Notes under the pieces: generated by a model
What the model saw: only the letters and a program-made list of their open reading frames with translations
What the model was told of the DNA's origin: nothing
Databases searched by the model: none
Program-made: the position numbers and the translations under genes
Shown here: piece after piece, positions 1 through 8,059 of the stretch
Position numbering within the stretch: the first letter of the stretch is position 1
Layout of the letters: each line of letters starts with the position of its first letter
Assembly: GCA_021292165.1 (NCBI GenBank)
Contig: CM037877.1
Coordinates: 165,256,242-165,320,241 of the forward strand
From: Shinisaurus crocodilurus
Lineage: Eukaryota > Chordata > Lepidosauria > Squamata > Shinisauridae
Reading direction: 5' to 3'
Length of the DNA: 64,000 bases

Positions 1-1090
1 TAACAATGAAAGTTGATCTTCTCAAAATACTGATTGGCATGCCCAATATTAATTTCAGTATCAGTGATGTAATCAGGAATACTCACAGTCCTAGGCAATT
101 GCTCCTAGATGAAATCAATTCCTTGTTTCACATACTGCTGAAATACCAGTGCATGTGTACCAAGGAAGTCCCGAGCCGGACATTTCTTCCAAGCACGTGG
201 GTGCTCCATCCTACAGGCCAGGCCCGTTGCAGAATGGCATGGCTGGAAGCCTTCACCACATGCTAGACACATGACCAAAAAAAGATGTGCCTTCAATCTT
301 CTCCCACTCGCTCACATGGCCAAGGCTTGGCTCAAAGTAATGCTCACCAACTGGGGAGGCAGGGAGAAGGAAAGGCATTGTAAACATTTGGCGCAGAATA
401 GGCTGCAACATTTTAATTTTCTTCTCATTGTTGGCTAAAGAGCCCTGATTTAATTAGAGTAGAAATAATCTCAACACTGGAAACTTTGTAATTTAAAAAA
501 AAAAAAAGTGTTGCAGTTATATCAACACTGTTAACGCTCTTAGTAGATATTAAACATCCACAAATAATGCAGTCACTCATTGTGTGATTTTTTAGGGTGG
601 AATTAGAAGTGGGGGCTTGTTCTCTCTTCTACCCCAGTTTTAATTGCTAATAAATTTAACTTTCAGCAGAAGGAAGAATAATGTTATTTGATTTGCACAC
701 ACACTGCATCCATCACACTAGGTCATGATTAACAAAGAAGATGCACATATACTAGCTTTGCACATTTTTGAATCTCCATAATTGCATCCTATTCGTTTTA
801 GTAGAGCCGCTTACAAGAGCCGAGTAAGGAAAGTGAAGGCATACAGAGGCATATTGGACTGCCAATCACTTTCTTGTAGTGAATTAAATATCTTAAGACT
901 GCCTTGCAAAATATATTAAAGCTGGTGTTATTTCACATTCTGTGCTCCTGTTTTGTGTAAATGGGAAGTAATTCCACCAGAGACAGCAGAATTGTAACAG
1001 AATCAGGCCTTTTTCATATGTTATCTTGGTGGCTGCCATTGCAAAAGCACTTCCCCCTTTCCAGTTCCCACACCACCAATATAACATATG
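1..1090. other. Unassigned non-coding sequence
   Basis: AT-rich sequence with no convincing coding frame, RNA gene or recognised repeat. Short open frames on both strands lack domains and overlap each other. A short poly-A run lies near 495-507. I see nothing else in it. Confidence 0.6.
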
Positions 1091-1099
1091 AAAGCTATG

Positions 1100-1350
1100 T
1101 TTTTGGCGGGGGAAACCAGGGCAACTGGTTTAAGCCTCTCTGTTTAAGCCCTGTTGCCCTGGTTTCCCCCTCCAAAAATATAGCGCGGGGCTCCAGCGCG
1201 CTGGAGCAGGGTCCCGTCGCGGGCAGCTCGCCTCTCCGCAGCGAGCTGCCACCAGAAACAGGTAGGCTTGCGCGAGCCTTGCACGAACCTCGCACGAGCA
1301 TTAGCGGGCCCAATTTCGGCCCACTACGCTCACTCGAGGCAATCGTATAC
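1100..1350. repeat. GC-rich hairpin-forming dispersed repeat
   Basis: A CpG-dense island in AT-rich surroundings. It opens with inverted arms at about 1100-1125 and 1153-1178 that share the motif gaaaccagggcaac and its complement, with one mismatch across about 26 bases. It then has an 18-bp perfect palindrome near 1190-1207 (gctccagcgcgctggagc) and a further stem built on ggcagctcgc/gcgagctgcc near 1222-1250. The segment at 1300-1335 (agcgggcccaatttcgg) resembles, inverted, the core of the Tigger-like element at 49.6 kb, so this is probably a fragment of a related DNA transposon. Ends are not defined. Confidence 0.5.
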
Positions 1351-1833
1351 ATCACTATTTCCAGAACTGCAGAGACCTGTCCAGCCAATGGCTGCTAGGC
1401 AATTGCACTTGTGCCCTGGGCCATGGTAGGCAGTGAGGCCCTGAGAAGAGGAAGAGCAGGCACATTGGCTGTTCACATATCAAATGGAGTGCCAGAGGCC
1501 TTCCTCATCTATTGCTTCCTCCAAGCTGGCCCAGGCCCCTTACCTTGGAGGAAAATAGAAGTGGGTTTCCTTGCAAAAAGGGGTTGAATGAGCAGCAATG
1601 TCTGAATTTGGGGCAAGGTAATGTATTAGTGTACAGCTTGCCCTGGCTTGCTGCAGTGTATGTGGACCTCCTTGGCTCTGCAGTTCTCTTTCTGGAGAAC
1701 ACCTGCTTTTTGCATGATCCATGTGGCCAGATTCTGGTGAGTGCACGGTCCTCCTTGGCGTCAGGGATTTGCACTAGGCTAGAGAAAGGTGAATAGATGT
1801 GGGAGGAGGGTAGGGACTTCTTGCTCTTTTGTG

Positions 1834-1930
1834 TTCAAAAGCCACAATGCCTTGTGGTACCTTAAAGACTCACAAATTTACTGTGGCATAATCAGCTTTC
1901 ATGGACAAGAGTCCACTGTACAGAAAGTTA
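1834..1930 (+). repeat. Old amniote dispersed repeat fragment
   Basis: It carries the phrases cttgtggtaccttaaaga and aatcagctttcatggac, which I recall from a repeat common in reptile and bird genomes (protein-free, class not certain). Another part of the same kind of repeat may lie at 54.98-55.07 kb. Boundaries are approximate. Confidence 0.45.
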
Positions 1931-2183
1931 TTTTGAAAGATGTTGCTTTTCATGTAACTGGAGAAAAATGGCACTTGCTGAAATAAAAGTACAGGGACCC
2001 TGATAATCTCTATTGCATCTGATCCCCCTGGATTAGCTGGCTTTTTGCCCATGTGTGCTTCCCTTCCTGCTGCCTCCCTTTAATCTTTCTGCCTGAGTTT
2101 TTTTCTGAAAACAAATGCTCTCTTCTCCCCTCTCCATACATCCCATTTTACAAATAGGGTGTCCTTAGGAGATAGGGTCCTTT

Positions 2184-2185
<2 letters not shown>

Positions 2186-2227
<42 letters not shown>
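2186..2227. repeat. (AC)n microsatellite
   Basis: About 21 uninterrupted AC dinucleotides. Confidence 0.97.
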
Positions 2228-2229
<2 letters not shown>

Positions 2230-2595
2230 CAGCTGATTAGGGATGTCATGAAAAAGCAGCAAATCATTCATTATTTAATTTATTAATTATTGTTGTATTT
2301 TCACTGCCAGGGAAGGGGAGAGAGGTACTTGTAGGATTTTCTGCTTCAGGGGCAGAAACAACTTGCCTGGCTTTGAGTACTGCTATGCATCTTGACTGGG
2401 GTTGTGGGGGAAGGCACCATTTGCTGCTCTGCTTCAGGCAGCAAAATGTCTTGGGGCCAGGCCTGGACATGGCTAAAGAGACTTGTGGGGTGGGAAAAGG
2501 TAGCTGAGATGGTACAGGAAATTATGTGGGGCAGGGGGAAAAACTGGGGGTACAGAGAAATCTGTAGATGGGGAAATGTTTAGGACTACATCAAA
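2230..2595. other. Unassigned non-coding sequence
   Basis: Low-complexity A/T at 2260-2300, then a G-rich stretch. The phrase 'ctgcttcaggggcagaaa' recurs in altered form near 2430, hinting at an imperfect local duplication (2335-2380 versus 2420-2455). No gene seen. Confidence 0.5.
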
Positions 2596-2599
2596 CTTA

Positions 2600-2686
2600 C
2601 TGTCTAATCCTAAACATGTTTACTCAGAAGTAAGTCATACTTAGTTCAATGGGATCACTCCTAGGTAAGTGTATGTAGGATTGGAG
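2600..2686. mobile_element. Palindromic MITE (aatccta...aggatt family)
   Basis: About 86 bp. Opposing ends read aatccta and taggatt, with inner motifs cagaagtaagt and cctaggtaagt in inverted relation. It is one of seven copies in this window (2.6, 22.5, 34.7, 43.6, 46.1, 48.0, 58.7 kb). The palindromic form and short length suggest a non-autonomous DNA transposon. The superfamily is not shown by the sequence. Confidence 0.6.
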
Positions 2687-2794
2687 TCTTGCTCCATAGT
2701 AAATGTGCTCAGAGCTGCTACCTGTCTTATCCACCCTGAAGATAGTCCCAATATCTGGAACTTGAGAGAAACCTGAGAATTGATAACTTTGGTA

Positions 2795-2916
2795 ATTTAA
2801 AACACACACAACCAAAACCAAGGTAGTCATGCTGGTCCATGAGAAATAAAAAGCCAAAATCCACAGTTGGGCAATATCTTTATTAGGAATTTTGGTTGGT
2901 CCTAATAAAGGTATCT
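2795..2916. repeat. Old dispersed repeat fragment with inverted repeat
   Basis: It resembles a dispersed amniote repeat (motif gtcatgctggtccatgag). It ends in a 15-nt inverted repeat with one mismatch (2873-2887 and 2900-2914, core ctttattagga/tcctaataaag). The neighbouring LINE inserted at its right edge. Confidence 0.4.
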
Positions 2917-2947
2917 AACTATGCATTTTGGTACATTAAGAGTTGTA
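2907..2947. repeat. Target-site duplication, left copy (41 bp)
   Basis: It is identical to 4419-4459 and begins aaaggtatctaact. It brackets the non-LTR element 2948-4398. Long duplications of this kind are made by target-primed reverse transcription. Confidence 0.9.
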
Positions 2948-4398
2948 GCAGTAGTAGTAGTAGTAGTAGTAGGCGATCACTTGTGACCGAGTAAGAATGT
3001 CTTCCAGGATAAAAATTTCAGAAAGAAAATTATAAAAGGAGGAAATTCTAAAAAAAATGTGTAGGCTCTAGCGATGGGTCCGTAAGTGACTGTGGAGGCC
3101 AATTCTAGATCCACACAGCTTCCCACAGTGAGGACACAGGTTACCAGATGGAAGATGGTCCTGTAAAGGATTTGTTTGACGTGCTTTTCGCTTAGCACGT
3201 TTCTCCCTTTCACCTTGCACCCGGGCTTCTTCAAAGTCCATGGAACCTTTGTGAAAGGCCAACCTTCATTTAGATTGTTCATGGGCCAGAGCTTCCCAGT
3301 TTTCGATGTTTATATTGCATTTTTTTAGATTAGTCTTAAGAACATCTTTAAACCTCTTATCCTGACCACCGATATTCCGCTTTCCATCCTTGAGTTGGGA
3401 ATAAAGTAACTGCTTTGGGAGACGGCAGTCAGACATTCGAACAACATGACCGGTCCATTGAAGTTGGCATTGAAGGATCATTGTTTCAACGCTAGTAGTC
3501 TTTGCTTCTTCCAGTACACTGACATTTGTTCGCCTATCTTCCCAAGTAATTCGCAGGATTTTCCGGAGGCAACGTTGATGAAATCTTTCAAGGAGGTGAA
3601 ATGACGTCTATAGATAGTCCATGTTTCGCAGGCATACAATAAAGTTGGTAATACAATGGCTTCATAAACCAGCATTTTGGTCTTCTTACAGATATCCCGA
3701 TCCTCGAACACTCTATGTTTCATTCGAGAAAATGCGGCACTTGCGGAGCTCAAACGATGCTGGATTTCACTGTCAATGTTAGCTGTAACATAAAGATAGC
3801 TGCCAAGATAGAGAAAATGATCGACATTTTCCAGCATTGCCCCGCCAAGCTGGATAGATGGCATCACCAAAGGGTTAGCTTGCACTTGCTGTTGAAGCAC
3901 TTTGGTTTTTTTGATGTTAAGTGAGAGACCAAGTTTTTCGTATGCTTCTGCAAAAGCATTTAGGATAGTTTGGAGATCATCCTCTGAATGTGCGGAGACC
4001 ACATTATCATCAGCATACTGAGGTTCCACAATGGAGGTTGCAATTACCTTGCTTTTTGCTTTCAGCCTACTGAAATTAAAAAGCTTTCCATCTGTTCGAT
4101 ATATAATTCCCACACCAGTGGGAAGTTTCCCCTTGACAAGATGTAAAATCATGGTGATGAAAATAGCAAATAATGTTGGGGTGATAAGTCTTCTGGGATC
4201 TCTTCTCTTATCCAGATTTTTTCGATGAGTTTATGAAGATGTTGTACAAGTTCGGGGGCCCCTTCTTTAAAGATTTCAGCAGGAATCCCATCTGGTCCAC
4301 TAGCTTTGTTATTCTTCATTTGATTAATGGCTTTTATAACTTCATCCAAAGTGGGGAGTATTGCAAGTTCCTCTCTAATTTGTTTTTGTGGGATTTGC
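2948..4398 (-). mobile_element. 5'-truncated, internally deleted non-LTR retrotransposon
   Basis: A minus-strand LINE with its 3' end at left in a TAC/GTA trinucleotide run (about 2951-2972) and its truncated 5' end at 4398. It is flanked by a perfect 41-bp duplication. It encodes a reverse-transcriptase remnant and a C-terminal C2H2 finger. It is neither CR1 nor L2 by motif. The clade (RTE-like, Vingi-like or other) is not assigned. The trinucleotide tail in place of poly-A is characteristic of several non-L1 lineages. Confidence 0.85.
2951..2972. repeat. (GTA)n tail of LINE
   Basis: About seven trinucleotide units. Read on the minus strand this is the 3' tail of the element above. Confidence 0.9.
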
Positions 4399-4400
4399 AA
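3068..4400 (-). pseudogene. Reverse transcriptase/endonuclease ORF remnant of non-LTR element
   Basis: Broken coding frame in at least four pieces (about 4149-4400, 3478-4152, 3266-3481 and 3068-3262), so frameshifts lie near 4150, 3480 and 3264. The first piece has the early RT block ASGPDGIPAE. The second has the catalytic QYADDN box, then the thumb region with YACETWT. The third has the conserved GGQDKRFKDVLK stretch. The last ends in a C2H2 finger CPHC...HSHLRTH (CX2CX12HX3H). Between the ...EEIPED and LSPQHYLLF residues most RT palm blocks are absent, which points to an internal deletion. Endonuclease is missing through 5' truncation. Not functional. Confidence 0.85.
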
Positions 4401-4459
4401 AGGTATCTAACTATGCATAAAGGTATCTAACTATGCATTTTGGTACATTAAGAGTTGTA
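4399..4459. repeat. Target-site duplication, right copy, plus extra 20-bp partial copy
   Basis: 4419-4459 repeats 2907-2947 exactly. Just inside it, 4399-4418 repeats the first 20 bases of that sequence, giving a tandem one-and-a-half copy at the element's 5' junction. Confidence 0.9.
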
Positions 4460-4462
4460 TGA

Positions 4463-4612
4463 AGATGCGGTCGCTAGAGGTCCCCAGCATTTCCAGGTAG
4501 GGCTGGAAAAACTCCTGTCAGAAACCGTGGAGAGCCATTCCAGTCAGTGTTGACAATACTGGACTAGATGGACCAATGGTCCAACACAGTATAAAACAGC
4601 TTCCTATGTTCC
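4463..4612 (+). mobile_element. tRNA-type SINE, head missing
   Basis: Contains the body phrases gtagggctggaaaaactcc, agatggaccaatggtc and agcttcctatgttcc, shared with copies at 37.5, 39.4 and 41.4 kb. The box A/B tRNA head is absent here, so it is 5' truncated or overwritten. Confidence 0.7.
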
Positions 4613-4639
4613 TGTGGGGAGAGGGACATTACAGTTTCT

Positions 4640-5010
4640 GCTTTATTGTTTATTTATTTTAAATTATTTTGAAGGTGTCTTTAAGGGTAAAAACCCTCTC
4701 AAGGTGGCATACGATAAAAATCATATGAAGGTACAAATTCAATAAGCACATATTTATTAAAAGTTCAATAAAACTAGAGGTTACTGATAAAAATAATCAA
4801 TAAAAACGGAAGCTACCAATGAAACCAGCAGCCCAGATACTTATAAAAAGGACAACAAAAACAGGTGGGTCTTCAGAGATTTCTTGAAGGGACCTGACAA
4901 ACACCCAATTGAAGTTGATTCCATAGGTGCAGGCAATGAGAAGTAGAACCCTCATGTACCTCATTCCGGAGGGAGCTGCTCCACCCTGGGGAATGTACTA
5001 CTGTTGGTAC
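4640..5010 (-). repeat. Probable old LINE 3'-end fragment
   Basis: T-rich start with tttatttatttt, the motif caaggtggcatacg and repeated ataaaa blocks resemble, inverted, the 3' ends of L2/CR1-type elements. It continues into a GC-richer part with ggagggagctgctcc. Highly diverged and family uncertain. Confidence 0.35.
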
Positions 5011-5020
5011 GCTGCTGTAC

Positions 5021-5196
5021 AGTAGCAATGTATGCGTTCCTCTCATACCCCATTAGGACTAAAATTAAATGTATATATGTTTGCTCTGGAAGACAATGTT
5101 AATGATTTATATTCTATGTTGTTCAATAGATAAACATTAGCTTATTAATTTCCACTTGTATTTAATTCAGCAGAAGAAATTTTTAAACACAGTGGC
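5021..5196. repeat. Imperfect direct repeat, copy 1
   Basis: Matches 5518-5706 with scattered substitutions and small indels. Shared blocks include ctcataccccattagg, gacaatgttaatgattta and gataaacattagcttatt. The 320-bp spacer is not duplicated. Confidence 0.85.
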
Positions 5197-5517
5197 CTGA
5201 TCCGGAGAATTTCTGCTATGGGAAAACCTTTGGCCAATAAAGGTTGCAAAGCGCTTTGGACAGTTTAAGTATTAAGAATTAAAAGCAACATAAAACCGTC
5301 ACATTACACCAAAAAGTGTTTCCTATGTGTTGGATGTTTCCCATCCTTTTTTACCTCAAAATATGTCTGCATTTATTACTACCATTTTTGCTTTCCTACT
5401 TCAATAATGAATGATTGCCATCACATATTGGATTAGAAAACAGATTATTCCCATGATTTTCTAATATGGAAAAACAGCTTTTGTACTAGACAATAAAGCT
5501 AAAAGCATGATTAAAGC

Positions 5518-5706
5518 AGTAGCAGCGTATGCCTCCCTCTCATACCCCATTAGGTCTAAAATTAAATGCATATATGTTTGCGCTGGAAGACAATGTTAAT
5601 GATTTATCTATATTTTATGTAGGTCAATAGATAAACATTAGCTTATTAATTTGCAATGTTGCCAATCTGCTTGTATTCAGTTCACTGGAAGAATTTTTAA
5701 CACCAC
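5518..5706. repeat. Imperfect direct repeat, copy 2
   Basis: Second copy, offset 497 bp from copy 1. It carries an extra segment (caatgttgccaatctg) near 5653-5670. Origin unknown: local duplication or two parts of an unrecognised element. Confidence 0.85.
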
Positions 5707-5916
5707 ATTTAGGATGGTAACCACATCCTAAAACCTCCTGTACTCTCAAATAAATTGCTTAGGATGAGGCATTTCAGCTGTGGCACCAGTACAACTCCAC
5801 AAACTGGAATTAGGCGGTTCCGGTTCCAGGTTTTAAGATCTCGAGCAAGGTGCTCTCACTGGGGCCCCTCCTTCTCCTTCTCACTGCTGTTCCTTCTCCT
5901 TCTCCCTGAATGACTC

Positions 5917-5932
5917 CCTCCTTCTCACTGCT
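5917..5932. repeat. L1 target-site duplication, left
   Basis: 16 bp (cctccttctcactgct), repeated exactly at 6795-6810 on the other side of the L1 fragment. Confidence 0.9.
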
Positions 5933-6794
5933 TTTTTTTTATTTTTTTAAATTTTATTTACTTTTCAAAACAAAATATAACAAAATACAAGAATAACACA
6001 AAAATATAACATAAACAACATACAATAAATCATAAGTGCACCCCCCACCCTCCAAGGGACCAATTTATATACTCCCATTCCCTTGATCAAATGAATTCCA
6101 AATTCCAAAAATATAACATATTCTGACAAGGCATGCTCCCTTTCCCCTTTATTAATACATAGTCTAATAATTGATTCCATATATCCATAAAATTATTTTT
6201 CTTTAACTCCTTTTTTGCATTTGATACTACAAGTTAATTTATCATTTAGGGCTATATCCCAAACTTCCTTATACCAGTCAGTTATTAGGAAAACATGTTG
6301 TACTTTCCATTTCCTCGCTATCATTAGCCTAGCCGCAGTTAACAAGTTTACAATTAATTCCTTCGTATTTTGGTCACAAATAAGTTTCTCCGTTATTGAT
6401 AACAATGCTAGTTTTGGACAGCCCTCTAAATTAATACCAATAATTTCCGATATTTCTGTAAAAACCTCTTGCCAAAAAACCAGTACATTTTTACAACTCC
6501 ACCACATATGAGCATATGTCCCTTTTCCCTGACATCCTCGCCAACAAAATGCAGAACAATTATTATCTATTCTATTTAATCTTACTGGAGTTAAGTACCA
6601 TCTCCAAATTCGTTTATAGAAATTCTCCTTTATCCTAGTTGACATCACCTTCACAATCCGTCTATCCCATATGTTGTTCCAACCCACCTTCGAGGTCACC
6701 TCTTCAAATTCATTATCCCATACTGCCTTTAGCTGGTCCTCTTGTTCTTCTGCTTTTTGAATCAATCTATATAAATCCCTTGTTATACCTCTTG
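5933..6794 (-). mobile_element. L1 retrotransposon, 5'-truncated
   Basis: An 862-bp minus-strand insertion with an A-rich 3' end at 5931-5960 (as T-run), an AATAAA-like signal just before it and a 16-bp target duplication. It keeps only the 3' UTR and the end of ORF2. The perfect duplication and open reading frame suggest a fairly recent insertion. Confidence 0.92.
6193..6794 (-). pseudogene. L1 ORF2 C-terminal fragment
   Basis: An open frame runs from the 5' truncation to a stop at 6193, about 200 codons. It holds the L1-specific cysteine motif CWRGCQGKGTYAHMWWSC (CX3CX7HX4C) after the WRWYLTPVRL block. This is the RNA-binding C-terminal domain downstream of reverse transcriptase. No endonuclease or RT domain remains, so it cannot act alone. 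Confidence 0.92.
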
Positions 6795-6810
6795 CCTCCT
6801 TCTCACTGCT
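6795..6810. repeat. L1 target-site duplication, right
   Basis: Exact copy of 5917-5932. Confidence 0.9.
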
Positions 6811-6893
6811 GTTTCAGCAGCCCATTTGCTCACCCCTCCCTCATGACCCACTTCACACCACATCCCAGAGAGAGAGTGAGAGTGAGGATAAGG

Positions 6894-7208
6894 CGGGGGT
6901 AAGCAACCTTTTTGGGCCTGTGGGCACATTTTGGCCATTTGAGAAATTGTCCTGGGCACTACCACAAAATGGCTGCCATGGGAGGCATGGCTAGTCACAA
7001 AGGACAAGTAACCTGCCCAAAAGACTAAGTACAAGGCAGAGGCGGGAGACTGAGCCCCAACACACTAAACAAATCTTTTGAGTCTTCAGTTCTCAGTGCC
7101 AAAATAAACCTAGTTCACAGAAGGCAAATTCTTTTTGTTTCCTCTGGCAGCCAACTCATTCCTCCCCTCTCTTTTTCTCTCTCACCCTGGCTCACCACCC
7201 AAAGATGT

Positions 7209-7246
<38 letters not shown>

Positions 7247-7500
7247 GTACATGCACACATATACACACACCCATCCATCCATCCATCTATCGATCCTTTC
7301 TTTCTTCTTTCATGAATGAATTAATGTGGTCTGATCCCCAACACACTAAATAACCCCACTGAGGCCAGTTTTCAGCACCAACAGAAACCTATTTCATAGA
7401 AGGCAAATTCTTTCCCCCCTGCTCTGCCATCCAGCTCATTCGCCTCTGTCTCTTTCTCTGTCTCACTCTGGATCACCACCCATGAACACACTCCCTCTCA
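6894..7500 (+). mobile_element. Non-autonomous DNA-transposon-like repeat with internal tandem duplication
   Basis: It starts with a hAT-like end (cgggggtaagcaacctt) followed by gggcctgtgggcacatt. An internal block starting ccccaacacactaaa at 7055 recurs at 7336 (281-bp offset) and includes the shared phrase agaaggcaaattctttc. The same block appears inverted at 57.57-57.78 kb. No transposase is present. The far end is not defined. Confidence 0.6.
7211..7242. repeat. (TC)n microsatellite
   Basis: About 16 TC units inside the composite repeat. A similar interrupted tract sits in the inverted relative near 57.6 kb. Confidence 0.95.
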
Positions 7501-7552
7501 AAATTTGTGTTTTATAAAAAAAAATTAAAAAAATGGGAAGAGTAGAGCACCT

Positions 7553-7915
7553 CAGGGCGGGTGTCAAGGGTAGGCATGAGTGGGCACCTGCCAGGGGCCC
7601 ATACCCCAATAGGGGCCCACTGACAAAAGCCTCCTGGACTTGCAGCCCCTCTTCACCATTGCAACTTGCTCCCTCACCTGCTCCTTGCTCTGGCCCAGAC
7701 AAGAGTAATGGTGACAAGGAGAAGTACATGCCACTGCCTGCTTGCTCCCTGGATCTGTGCCTGTCAAGAAAGTGGTAGAAATAATAAGAAAGAGGATGAG
7801 GATCAGTAGCAGCTGGTGACAATGGCAGTGAGAAGGCAGACTCACTGAGGGAAGGGGGCCCATTGAGGGTGTCTTGCCCAAGGGCCCTCAGAAACATGGA
7901 GCCGGCACTGCTCAG
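7553..7915 (+). repeat. Dispersed repeat related to 45.48-45.67 kb
   Basis: Opens cagggcgggtgtcaaggg. The phrase tcaagggtaggcatg and the following ggcccactgacaaaagc match, inverted, the segment 45480-45672. Opening on CAGGG suggests a hAT-like element. It has no coding capacity. Confidence 0.55.
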
Positions 7916-7970
7916 CAGACACCAAGAAAGTTGCCATGAAAAATGGCATGCAAAATGTTCTACTCCTTCT

Positions 7971-7995
7971 CATAGAATCATAGAATCATAGAAAA
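7971..7995 (-). repeat. CR1 3'-terminal octamer array
   Basis: Slightly over two and a half catagaat units. Copies B and D also show them, copy C has fewer. CR1 reverse transcriptases recognise this 3' end during target-primed priming. Confidence 0.9.
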
Positions 7996-8059
7996 GTAGA
8001 GTTGGAAGGGGCCTACAAGGCCATCGAGTCCAACCCCCTGCTCAATGCAGGAATCTAGG

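Noticed and set aside
961..1398. 145-codon plus-strand frame
   Set aside because: It runs through the GC-rich hairpin repeat; no domain, and the opposite strand is equally open.
5021..5706. Pair of LTRs of an endogenous retrovirus
   Set aside because: No TG...CA ends, primer-binding site or polypurine tract; the spacer is only 320 bp and non-coding.
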